Shown here one piece after another: positions 47,720 through 55,888 of a DNA stretch of 64,000 bases; positions within the stretch are counted from its first letter, which is position 1, and every line of letters starts with the position of its first letter. Position numbers and translations under genes: made by a program. This DNA comes from Kineosporiaceae bacterium (lineage in GTDB: Bacteria; Actinomycetota; Actinomycetes; Actinomycetales; Kineosporiaceae). The stretch is taken from the NCBI GenBank assembly GCA_016713225.1, contig JADJPO010000003.1:1171296-1235295 (forward strand). The letters are read 5' to 3'. Below the pieces are notes generated by a model. That model saw only the letters and a program-made list of their open reading frames with translations. It was not told the origin of the DNA and searched no databases.

Positions 47720-49699
47720 ATGGCCGCTGTGGAAGTCCCCTACACAGACGCACCCGATCCGGATGGGTCCGAGATGGTGGCGAGCCTGCGGGCCGAGAAC
47801 CACCGATTGCGGCGCCGGTTGGATTGGCTGGTCGCCGAGCAGAAGTGGGCCGAGGGACGCCTGGAGGAGTTGACCGCGCGGTGCGCGCGCCTGTCGCTGC
47901 GGGTACGGATCGAGCGGGACGCCGAGGGATTGGCCACCGAGGCCACGGATGCAGAGCCAGCGGGCTCGGAGGCAGCGGGTGCCGGGGCGTCCGGCTTGGC
48001 CGCCGCCCTGAGGGGCGAACCGGGCGCCCGTTTGGCAGTGGCAGTAGCCGCAGCCGTCGGTGACTTGTCCGCCATGACCGATCCCACGACCACCGATCCG
48101 CGCGTGGATGCCGGGTGCATCGCGGACCTGTCGAACCCGGTCCTGGTCGAACTGGCCACGGCTGCTCACCGAGTGGCGGCCTGGGCGGGTCTGGCGTCGA
48201 CCCTGGCCGCCGATGAGTTGGCGCGGCGGTGTGAGGCCGACTCCGCCGACGCCGCCGACCCGGAGCGGCCGTGGGCGCGAGATCTGGGATTCAGGGCAGC
48301 AGTCGCCGAGACGGCCACCGCGTGCGTCGTCTCGGAGTACCTGGTCACGGCGCGCATCGATACGGTCCGGGCGCTGCCGACCCGCCTTCCGGGCCTCTGG
48401 CATCTGGTCGCGGCGGGTCGGGTCGATCTCGATCGAGCGCGGATGGTGCACGAGAAGACCCTGCACCTGACCACCGACATGCTGACCCGCCTGGAACCGT
48501 CGCTGCTGGTCAAGGCCCTGTCGTTGACGATGGCGCAGCTGCGAGTCTGGCTGGATCGCGCCATCGCCCGGGTGGACCCCGAAGCCTACGCACAACAGGC
48601 GCGGGAGGCATTGGATCATCGGGGGGTCTCGTTCCGGTCCGCGGGTCGCGGAATGGGCCGGATGGCCGTCACGGCGTCGGTGGCCGACATCGAGACCGCC
48701 CGCATCATCGTCGAGGCGCTGGCGGCCGCGGCGGTCGACGAGCCCGGTCAGGAGCGGTTGCCGGCCGCCCGCCGCGCCGATGTGGTGCTCGACCTGATCG
48801 CCGCGGCGCTCGACCCAGAGCCAGACCCGGAGCCAGACCAGAACCAGACCTCGGACGAGGGGTCAGCCTCGGATGTCGCGGGTGAGCCCGACGGCGAACC
48901 CTGTTCGGGCCTTCCGGTATGGGACGTGACCCGTCCGGGTGGCTCGGCCGATCCGAGGGTCGCCTCACCTCGGGCGTCCTACCCCGACCGGCCGCCGTCC
49001 GATGGTCCTCCCTCTGCGGCCGCCTCGGGCTCGCAACCAGCTCCCACGAAACCCGATCCCGCGCAACCGGTTCCACCCGGTCCGTCGGACGCGCCGGCCA
49101 CCACAGCGTGCCGGGGCCCCAACCCTACCGAGCGCTTCACCGACGCCCGGATCCATGTCACCGTCCCGCTGTCGGTCGTGCTCGGCGGGTACGGGGTGAG
49201 TGAGGTCGCTGGGTATGGCCCGGTCAGTGAGGGCACAGTCCGAGAGCTCCTTGCCGCCCTGCAGCGGATGAGTCTGCAGGCGACCTACCGGTGCTTGATC
49301 ATCGATGACACCGAGGGCTCACCGACCCATGGCACCGTGCTCGGCATCGGCCGCGCGCCGCTGGCGTTGGTCCGCGCCGCGACCGGGCTGTTGCGCGAAC
49401 TGGTCCAGGCCCGCGCCCAATGCTGCTCCTTCCCGGGATGTCGACGCCAGGCGATGACCTGCCAGATCGATCACCGGGTGCCACACGGCGAGGGCGGAGT
49501 CACCTGCGAGTGCAACCTGCAGCCGCTGTGCGCGCATCATCATCGGCTACGTGATCGTGGCTTCACCCCCCACCTCGTGATCCCCCGGCCTCGACCGGGC
49601 TCGACGACCATCCGTGGCCGAGCCTCACCCGTGATCACCCGGTGGACCACCCCCGCGGGGCGCACCATCACCACCGATACCGAACACCCACCATGGTGA
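47720..49699 (+). CDS. 13E12/DUF222-type HNH endonuclease
   Basis: 659 residues. The long N-terminal DUF222 region (about 120-360) is followed by an acidic/Pro-rich variable linker with DPEP repeats (about 365-465). The C-terminal HNH domain has CSFPGC, CQIDHRVPHGEGG, NLQPLCAHHHRLR, with both Cys pairs and catalytic His present. These are the 13E12-repeat proteins, abundant in actinobacterial genomes and often mobile-intron-like in behaviour; some are LexA-regulated in mycobacteria. The ATG at 47720 is set by the leaderless promoter. Confidence 0.92.
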   Translation: MAAVEVPYTDAPDPDGSEMVASLRAENHRLRRRLDWLVAEQKWAEGRLEELTARCARLSLRVRIERDAEGLATEATDAEPAGSEAAGAGASGLAAALRGEPGARLAVAVAAAVGDLSAMTDPTTTDPRVDAGCIADLSNPVLVELATAAHRVAAWAGLASTLAADELARRCEADSADAADPERPWARDLGFRAAVAETATACVVSEYLVTARIDTVRALPTRLPGLWHLVAAGRVDLDRARMVHEKTLHLTTDMLTRLEPSLLVKALSLTMAQLRVWLDRAIARVDPEAYAQQAREALDHRGVSFRSAGRGMGRMAVTASVADIETARIIVEALAAAAVDEPGQERLPAARRADVVLDLIAAALDPEPDPEPDQNQTSDEGSASDVAGEPDGEPCSGLPVWDVTRPGGSADPRVASPRASYPDRPPSDGPPSAAASGSQPAPTKPDPAQPVPPGPSDAPATTACRGPNPTERFTDARIHVTVPLSVVLGGYGVSEVAGYGPVSEGTVRELLAALQRMSLQATYRCLIIDDTEGSPTHGTVLGIGRAPLALVRAATGLLRELVQARAQCCSFPGCRRQAMTCQIDHRVPHGEGGVTCECNLQPLCAHHHRLRDRGFTPHLVIPRPRPGSTTIRGRASPVITRWTTPAGRTITTDTEHPPW

Positions 49700-49734
49700 T
49701 CACCGCTGCGATGAGCACTGTGATCACCACGGTG
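49689..49734. terminator. Bidirectional hairpin between HNH gene and gcvT
   Basis: 15-bp arms CACCATGGTGATCAC and GTGATCACCACGGTG (one mismatch, G-U in RNA) with a 16-nt loop. It overlaps the HNH stop codon and lies between convergent genes. Confidence 0.6.
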
Positions 49735-49743
49735 CCGCCTGGC

Positions 49744-50889
49744 TCAGCTCTCGCGCACCTGCGTCTTCACGAACGGCGGGTTCACCACACGGCATCGCAC
49801 CGAGCGGCCGCGGACGTCGAGTGCCACCTCGCTGTCCAACGGCACCGAGGGGTCGACCAGTGCCAGCGCGATGCCCTGACCGAGGGTCGGCGAGAACGTG
49901 CCGGACGTCGTCCGGCCGATCACGCTGCCGGCCGAGCCGTCGGCGCCGTCCAGCGCCAGCACCGTCATGTCGGCGCGCGGGATGCCCCGCTCGAGCGCCA
50001 GCAGCCCGCGGGCCACGCGCGCCGGTCCACGCTCCTTCTCGGCCAGCAGCGCCTCGCGGCCCCAGAACGCCGGCTTGCGCCAGCCGACCGCCCAGCCCAC
50101 GCGGGCCTGAACCGGGGTGATGTCGAGCGAGAGCTCATGCCCGTGCAGCGGGTACCCCATCTCGGTCCGCAAGGTGTCGCGTGCCCCCAGGCCGACCGGC
50201 AGCCCGTCCTGGCGCCTCACCTCGGCCAGTACCGCGTCCCACACCGCCACCGCGATCTCGGAGGGCGGCAGCAACTCGTACCCGCGCTCCCCCGTGTAGC
50301 CGGTACGGCAGACGATCAGCGGGTGGCCCTGCCACGAGGTCTCGACGAACTGCATGTAGTCGTGCCCGGTCGGCAGGTCGAGCGCGGCGAGCACCTCGTC
50401 GCTGCGCGGCCCCTGCACGGCCAGCACGCCGTAGTCGGTGTGCCGGTTCACGACCGAGATCCCCGCGGGCGCCTGCTCGGTCAACCGGCGTGCCACCTCG
50501 GCGGTGTTGGCCGCGTTCGGCACCAGCAGCACGTCGTCCGCGCTGCGCAGGTAGACCAGCAGATCATCGACCGTGCCGCCGGATTCGTCGCAGCACAGCG
50601 TGTACTGCGCCTGCCCGGGGCCGATCCGCTCCAGCGCATTGGTCAGGCAGGAGTCGACGAATGCCGCCGCTCCCGGCCCCTTCACGTCGACCTTGCCGAG
50701 ATGGCTGGCGTCGAACAGGCCGACCCGATCACGCACCGCATGGTGCTCCTTGACGACACCCCCGCCCGGGTACTCGATCGGCATCTCCCACCCGCCGAAG
50801 TCGGCGAGCTTGGCGCCGAGTTCGAGGTGCCGTTCGTACAGGGCCGTGTGTCGCGGCGCGGTGCCGTCTGCGTTGACGTGCTCACTCAT
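49744..50889 (-). CDS. gcvT: Glycine cleavage system T protein (aminomethyltransferase)
   Basis: 381 residues. It transfers the methylene group from the lipoyl-bound aminomethyl intermediate to tetrahydrofolate. Family blocks: FGGWEMPIEYPGGGVVKEHHAVR, GLFDASHLGKVDVKGPGA, YGVLAVQGPRS, RTGYTGERGYELL (folate contact) and LGARDTLRTEMGYPLHGHEL with the catalytic Asp region. The ATG has TAGGTT 6 nt upstream. The other gcv genes are not nearby. The position matches Rv2211c. Confidence 0.97.
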   Translation of the reverse strand: MSEHVNADGTAPRHTALYERHLELGAKLADFGGWEMPIEYPGGGVVKEHHAVRDRVGLFDASHLGKVDVKGPGAAAFVDSCLTNALERIGPGQAQYTLCCDESGGTVDDLLVYLRSADDVLLVPNAANTAEVARRLTEQAPAGISVVNRHTDYGVLAVQGPRSDEVLAALDLPTGHDYMQFVETSWQGHPLIVCRTGYTGERGYELLPPSEIAVAVWDAVLAEVRRQDGLPVGLGARDTLRTEMGYPLHGHELSLDITPVQARVGWAVGWRKPAFWGREALLAEKERGPARVARGLLALERGIPRADMTVLALDGADGSAGSVIGRTTSGTFSPTLGQGIALALVDPSVPLDSEVALDVRGRSVRCRVVNPPFVKTQVRES

Positions 50890-50895
50890 GGGCGC

Positions 50896-50901
50896 AACCT
50901 A
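50896..50901 (-). promoter_or_regulatory. Leaderless-type -10 element of gcvT
   Basis: TAGGTT, 6 nt, then ATG at 50889 (minus strand). No glycine riboswitch was seen in the 71-bp divergent gap. Confidence 0.55.
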
Positions 50902-50947
50902 GTGGCCCGAAGGCCCCCACCTCCACGGCCTTCGGCATCGACCTGGT

Positions 50948-50953
50948 TAGAGT
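50948..50953 (+). promoter_or_regulatory. Leaderless-type -10 element of pepA
   Basis: TAGAGT, 7 nt, then GTG at 50961. Confidence 0.55.
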
Positions 50954-50960
50954 CGCGATC

Positions 50961-52529
50961 GTGGCCACCGTGACCCTGTCTGCCAAGTCCGCTGCAACCG
51001 TCGCCGCCGACGCCCTCGTCGTCGCCGTGGGGTCGAGTCCGGACGGTCCCCGCGTGCTCGGTACCAGCCTGTTGCCGCCAGGCCTGGTGCGTCGGGTGCG
51101 CTCGTTGCTCGAACCTCTCGGGATCACCGGCGCCGCCGACGAGGTGCACCGGCTGCCCTCGGACGGCGCAGTCGCCGCCGCGCTGGTCGTGCTCACCGGG
51201 GTCGGCCCCCTGGCAGGTGGCCGCGCGCTGCCGTCGTCCGAGGCCGTACGCCGGGCCGCCGGCGCGGCGACCCGCTCACTGGCCGGACGGCGCACCGTCG
51301 CCTTCGCGATGCCGGTGGACGGCGAGCGGCTGGGCGCGGTGTGCGAGGGCGCCCTGCTGGGCGCCTACGCGTTCACCCGCTACCGCAGCACCAAGCCCGA
51401 CACGCGCCCCGGCACCACGCCCGGCGCGGGAGCCAAGGCGCCGGTGCGCTCGGTGGTGGTGCTCACCGATCAGGCCCGCTCGCGCGCCGCCCGCGACATC
51501 GCTCAGCGCGCACAGACCGTGGCGGACGCCGTCCGGGCCACCCGCGACCTGATCAACACCCCGCCGTCCGACCTGTACCCGCAGACCTTCGCCGAGGCCG
51601 CCACGGCCGCCGCCGCCGAACTGCCCGTGAAGGTCACCGTGCTCGACGAACGCCGGCTCGCCCGCGGCGGCTACGGCGGTCTGATGGGTGTCGGCCAGGG
51701 ATCGAGCCGGCCACCGCGGCTGGTCCGCCTCGACTACTCCCCCGCCGGGGCGAGTGCCCATGTGGCCCTGGTGGGCAAGGGAATCACGTTCGACACCGGG
51801 GGCATCTCGCTCAAGCCACCCGCCGGCATGGAGCTCATGAAGAGCGACATGTCCGGGGCCGCCGCGGTGCTCGGCACGGTCGTCGCCGTGGCGCGGCTCG
51901 GGCTGCCGGTGCGGGTCACCGGGTGGCTCGCCCTCGCCGAGAACATGCCCTCGGGGACGGCGACGCGACCCTCGGATGTGATCACGATCCGCGGCGGTAC
52001 CACGGTCGAGGTGCTCAACACCGACGCCGAGGGTCGTCTGGTCCTTGCCGACGCGCTGGTGGACGCCGTCGCCGCCGAACCCGACCTGATCGTCGATGTC
52101 GCCACCCTGACTGGCGCCCAGATGGTCGCCCTCGGCAAGCGGGTCAGCGCGATCATGGCCAACGACGACGGCCTGCGTGACCGGCTGCACCGGGTGGCCG
52201 AGGCGGCGGGCGAACAGTTCTGGCCGATGCCACTGCCCGCGGATCTGCGGGCTGCCATGGACTCGCCGGTGGCCGACATCGCGAACATGGGCGAGCAGTT
52301 CGGCGGCATGTTGACCGCGGGGGTGTTCCTGGCCGAGTTCGTGGGCGGACTGAACGGCCCGATCCCGTGGGCGCACCTCGACATCGCCGGGCCCGCATTC
52401 AACTCCCCCAAGCCTTACGGCTACACGCCCGTCGGCGGCACCGGCGTGGCTGTCCGCACGATGCTCGCCCTCGTCGAGGACGTGGCCGCTCAGGGCGCGC
52501 GCACGCCCAGCGGGCGCATCCGGGGATGA
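50961..52529 (+). CDS. pepA: Leucyl aminopeptidase (M17)
   Basis: 522 residues. The N-terminal macro-like domain is followed by the M17 catalytic domain. VGKGITFDTGGISLKP carries the active-site Lys and Asp metal ligands, MKSDMSGAAAVLG follows, and NTDAEGRLVLADAL is the family signature. It removes N-terminal residues, preferring Leu, using two metal ions; in some bacteria M17 proteins also bind DNA. The position matches pepB (Rv2213). Confidence 0.97.
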   Translation: MATVTLSAKSAATVAADALVVAVGSSPDGPRVLGTSLLPPGLVRRVRSLLEPLGITGAADEVHRLPSDGAVAAALVVLTGVGPLAGGRALPSSEAVRRAAGAATRSLAGRRTVAFAMPVDGERLGAVCEGALLGAYAFTRYRSTKPDTRPGTTPGAGAKAPVRSVVVLTDQARSRAARDIAQRAQTVADAVRATRDLINTPPSDLYPQTFAEAATAAAAELPVKVTVLDERRLARGGYGGLMGVGQGSSRPPRLVRLDYSPAGASAHVALVGKGITFDTGGISLKPPAGMELMKSDMSGAAAVLGTVVAVARLGLPVRVTGWLALAENMPSGTATRPSDVITIRGGTTVEVLNTDAEGRLVLADALVDAVAAEPDLIVDVATLTGAQMVALGKRVSAIMANDDGLRDRLHRVAEAAGEQFWPMPLPADLRAAMDSPVADIANMGEQFGGMLTAGVFLAEFVGGLNGPIPWAHLDIAGPAFNSPKPYGYTPVGGTGVAVRTMLALVEDVAAQGARTPSGRIRG

Positions 52530-52559
52530 CCGTTCCCGCAGGGTGATGACAGGATGACA

Positions 52560-52576
52560 CCCGCGGCGCCCGCGGG
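52560..52576 (+). terminator. GC-rich hairpin between pepA and lpd
   Basis: CCCGCGG, 3-nt loop, CCGCGGG: a perfect 7-bp stem without a U-tract, 30 bp after the pepA stop. Confidence 0.45.
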
Positions 52577-52618
52577 CCCGATGCCAGTGACATGACATGA
52601 GACGACAGGGAGTGCCCC

Positions 52619-54007
52619 GTGACTGACTCTGCCGACGGTTCCGTCTTCGACCTGGTCATCCTGGGAGGAGGCAGCGGCGGATACGCCGCCGCACTGCGCG
52701 GAGCCGAACTCGGTCTGTCCGTGGCACTCGTCGAGCGGGACAAGCTCGGTGGCACCTGCCTGCACCGCGGCTGCATCCCCACCAAGGCCCTGCTCCACGC
52801 GGCCGAGGTGGCCGACGTGGCCCGTGAGAGCGCCCAGTTCGGCGTGAACACCACGCTGAACTCGATCGACATCGGCAAGGTGAACGACTACAAGGACGGC
52901 GTGATCGGCCGGCTCTACAAGGGCCTGCAGGGTCTGGTGAAGAGCAAGTCCATCACCTACGTCGAGGGCGAGGGCCGCCTCGTCGCGCCGAACACCGTCG
53001 AGGCTGCCGGGCGCCGGCTCACCGGGCGCAACGTCGTCCTGGCCACCGGGTCCTACGCCCGCTCGCTGCCGGGCCTCGACATCGGCGGCCGGGTGATGAC
53101 CAGCGACCAGGCCCTGACCCTGGACGTGATCCCCTCCAGCGTGATCGTGCTGGGCGGCGGCGTGATCGGTGTCGAGTTCGCCTCGGTCTGGAAGTCCTTC
53201 GGCGCCGAGGTGACCATCGTCGAGGGCCTGCCCCGGCTGGTGCCGGCCGAGGATGAGGCCTGCTCGAAGGCGCTCGAGCGCGCCTTCCGCAAGCGCAAGA
53301 TTGCCTTCAAGACCGGGGTGCGTTTCGCCGGCGTGACCCAGGACGCCTCCAGCGTCACGGTCTCGCTCGAGAACGGCGACACCGTGACCGCCGACCTGTT
53401 GCTGGTCGCCGTCGGCCGCGGGCCGAATACCAGCGGATTCGGCTACGAGGAGAACGGCGTCGCGATGGATCGCGGCTTCGTGCTCGCCGATGAGCGACTG
53501 CGCACCAACGTGCCCGGCATCTTCGCCGTCGGCGACATCGTGCCCGGCCTGCAGCTCGCCCACCGCGGCTTCCAGCAGGGCATCTTCGTCGCGGAAGAGG
53601 TCGCCGGCCTCAACCCGGCGCCCATCGTGGAGTCCGGCATCCCGCGGGTCACCTACTGCGAGCCGGAGATCGCCTCGGTCGGCCTCACCGAGGCCCAGGC
53701 CAAGGAGAAGTACGGCGCGGACGCCGTGACGAGCTACGAGTACAACCTCGGCGGCAACGGCAAGAGCCAGATCCTGGGCACCACGGGTTTCGTCAAGCTG
53801 GTGCGCACGAAGGACGGCCCCGTCGTCGGGGTGCACATGGTCGGCGCCCGGATCGGTGAGCAGGTGGGCGAGGCCCAGCTGATCGTCAACTGGGAGGCCT
53901 TCCCCGAGGAGGTCGCGCAGCTGGTGCACGCCCACCCGACCCAGAACGAGGCCCTCGGCGAAGCCCACCTCGCCCTGGCCGGCAAGCCGCTGCACGCCCA
54001 CGCCTGA
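52619..54007 (+). CDS. lpdA: Dihydrolipoamide dehydrogenase
   Basis: 462 residues. FAD-binding GGGSGGYAAA, redox disulfide GGTCLHRGCIPTK, NAD-binding GGGVIGVEFA, the second FAD contact GIFAVGDIVPGLQLAH and the C-terminal HAHPTQNEALGEA active-site His-Glu are all intact. It reoxidises the lipoyl groups of the E2 protein encoded next door and probably also of pyruvate and glycine cleavage complexes. The GTG is preceded by AGGGAG. It is 56 bp upstream of sucB. Confidence 0.98.
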   Translation: MTDSADGSVFDLVILGGGSGGYAAALRGAELGLSVALVERDKLGGTCLHRGCIPTKALLHAAEVADVARESAQFGVNTTLNSIDIGKVNDYKDGVIGRLYKGLQGLVKSKSITYVEGEGRLVAPNTVEAAGRRLTGRNVVLATGSYARSLPGLDIGGRVMTSDQALTLDVIPSSVIVLGGGVIGVEFASVWKSFGAEVTIVEGLPRLVPAEDEACSKALERAFRKRKIAFKTGVRFAGVTQDASSVTVSLENGDTVTADLLLVAVGRGPNTSGFGYEENGVAMDRGFVLADERLRTNVPGIFAVGDIVPGLQLAHRGFQQGIFVAEEVAGLNPAPIVESGIPRVTYCEPEIASVGLTEAQAKEKYGADAVTSYEYNLGGNGKSQILGTTGFVKLVRTKDGPVVGVHMVGARIGEQVGEAQLIVNWEAFPEEVAQLVHAHPTQNEALGEAHLALAGKPLHAHA

Positions 54008-54063
54008 CGGCCCCACCACATCCGCTCGAGCAGACCACCCGTTTCGAAGGAGATCCCCACACG

Positions 54064-55812
54064 ATGTCCGACTCCGTGCAGATGCCGGCCCTCGGCGAGA
54101 GCGTGACCGAAGGCACTGTGACCCGTTGGCTCAAGCAGGTCGGGGAGCGGGTGGAGGTCGACGAGCCGCTGCTCGAGGTCTCCACGGACAAGGTCGACAC
54201 CGAGATCCCGTCACCGGTGGCCGGCGTGCTCGAGCAGATCCTGGTGGCCGAGGACGAGACGGTGGCTGTCGGCACCCAGCTCGCGGTGATCGGCGACGGG
54301 AGCGGTGGCGGTGCGGCCGCTGCTGCTCCGGCGGCAGCGCCCGAGCCTGCGCCGGCACCTGAGCCCGCACCTGAGCCTGCTCCGGTGGCCGCGCCGGCTC
54401 CTGCCCCCGCCCCGGCACCGGAACCGGCGGCTGCCCCGGCATCCTCCGGAGGAGCCGAGGGCAGCCGGGTACAGATGCCCGCGCTCGGTGAGAGCGTCAC
54501 CGAGGGCACCGTCACCCGGTGGCTCAAGGCCGAGGGCGACCAGGTCGCCGTCGACGAACCCCTGCTCGAGGTGTCGACCGACAAGGTCGACACCGAGATC
54601 CCCTCGCCGGTCGCGGGGGTACTCACCAAGATCCTGGTCGCCGAGGACGAGACCGTGCCCGTGGGTGCGGACCTGGCGATCGTCGGCGGCTCGGCCGCCG
54701 CGGCCGCCGCGCCTGCGGCGCCCCCGGCAGCCCCTGCCCCGGCACCAGCACCGGCACCCACCCCGGCACCCGCACCCGCTCCGGTGGCTGCTCCCGCACC
54801 CCCGCCGGCACCCGCTCCGGTGGCTGCGCCCGCGCCGGCACCCGCTGCGGCACCCGCGGCGTCCGGTGGAGATGTCTCGTCCTACGTGACGCCCCTGGTT
54901 CGGCGCATGGCCGCCGATCGTGGGATCAACCTGGCCACCGTCACCGGCACCGGTGTCGGCGGGCGGATCCGCAAGCAGGACGTGCTCGACGCCGCAGCGG
55001 CTCAGGAGGCCGCGAAGGCGGCACCGGCACCGACCGCACCGGCGGCCTCGGCGGCTCCCCGGGCCGCGGCGGCTCCCTCGGCGAGTGCGGCGGCGCTGCG
55101 CGGTCAGACGGTCAAGATGTCCCGCCTGCGTCAGGTCATCGCCTCGCGCATGGTCGAGTCGTTGCAGGTGTCGGCCCAGTTGACCACGGTGGTCGAGGTC
55201 GACGTCACCAAGATCGCCCGCCTGCGAGACCGCGCCAAGGCCGACTTCGCCGCCCGTGAGGGCGTCAAGCTGTCGTTCCTGCCGTTCTTCGCCCTGGCCG
55301 CGGTCGAGGCGCTCAAGCAGTACCCGGTGCTCAACGCCAGCATCAGCGGCGACCAGATCACCTACTACGACGAGGAGCACCTCGGCGTGGCGGTCGACAC
55401 CGACCGTGGCCTGCTGGTGCCGGTCATCAAGGGTGCCGGCGGTATGAACATCGCCGGCATCGCCCGCAAGATCGCCGATCTGGCCGACCGGACCCGCCAC
55501 AACAAGATCACCCCGGACGAGCTCGGCGGCGGGACGTTCACGCTCACCAACACCGGCAGCCGGGGTGCGCTCTTCGACACCCCGATCATCAACCAGCCGC
55601 AGACCGGCATCCTCGGCACGGGTGCCGTGGTGCGTCGTCCGGTCGTGGTGCGCGACGCCGATGGCGGCGAGACCATCGCCATCCGGTCGATGGCCTACCT
55701 CGCCCTGTCGTACGACCACCGCATCGTGGACGGCGCGGATGCCGCACGCTTCCTGGTGGCGATGAAGGACCGTCTCGAGGAAGGTGCCTTCGAGGCCGAC
55801 CTCGGGTTGTGA
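54064..55812 (+). CDS. sucB: Dihydrolipoamide acyltransferase (2-oxoglutarate dehydrogenase E2 type)
   Basis: 582 residues. Two lipoyl domains (about 2-78 and 138-214) each carry the DKVDTEIPSP lipoylation loop, separated by Ala/Pro-rich flexible linkers. A peripheral subunit-binding domain (about 278-318, YVTPLVRRMAADRGI) precedes the catalytic domain, which ends with SYDHRIVDGADA (catalytic His and Asp). In actinobacteria this protein (DlaT in M. tuberculosis) can serve the pyruvate dehydrogenase as well, so the substrate is not fixed by sequence alone. Directly downstream of lpdA. Confidence 0.97.
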   Translation: MSDSVQMPALGESVTEGTVTRWLKQVGERVEVDEPLLEVSTDKVDTEIPSPVAGVLEQILVAEDETVAVGTQLAVIGDGSGGGAAAAAPAAAPEPAPAPEPAPEPAPVAAPAPAPAPAPEPAAAPASSGGAEGSRVQMPALGESVTEGTVTRWLKAEGDQVAVDEPLLEVSTDKVDTEIPSPVAGVLTKILVAEDETVPVGADLAIVGGSAAAAAAPAAPPAAPAPAPAPAPTPAPAPAPVAAPAPPPAPAPVAAPAPAPAAAPAASGGDVSSYVTPLVRRMAADRGINLATVTGTGVGGRIRKQDVLDAAAAQEAAKAAPAPTAPAASAAPRAAAAPSASAAALRGQTVKMSRLRQVIASRMVESLQVSAQLTTVVEVDVTKIARLRDRAKADFAAREGVKLSFLPFFALAAVEALKQYPVLNASISGDQITYYDEEHLGVAVDTDRGLLVPVIKGAGGMNIAGIARKIADLADRTRHNKITPDELGGGTFTLTNTGSRGALFDTPIINQPQTGILGTGAVVRRPVVVRDADGGETIAIRSMAYLALSYDHRIVDGADAARFLVAMKDRLEEGAFEADLGL

Positions 55813-55820
55813 CCCGCGAC

Positions 55821-55885
55821 TCCTCCCCAGTTTCACTGACACGTCACCCAGGGAATAGGGTGATGCATCAGTCAACTGGGGAGGA
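55821..55885 (+). promoter_or_regulatory. 12-bp inverted repeat able to mask the HAF-gene ribosome-binding site
   Basis: TCCTCCCCAGTT (55821-55832) pairs perfectly with AACTGGGGAGGA (55874-55885). The right arm contains the GGGGAGGA ribosome-binding site 3 nt before the ATG. The left arm lies upstream of the probable transcription start. Confidence 0.6.
55856..55861 (+). promoter_or_regulatory. Possible -10 element of the HAF-repeat gene
   Basis: TAGGGT. The expected start site is near 55868, inside the loop of the inverted repeat, so this transcript would not contain the left arm. Confidence 0.35.
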
Positions 55886-55888
55886 ACC

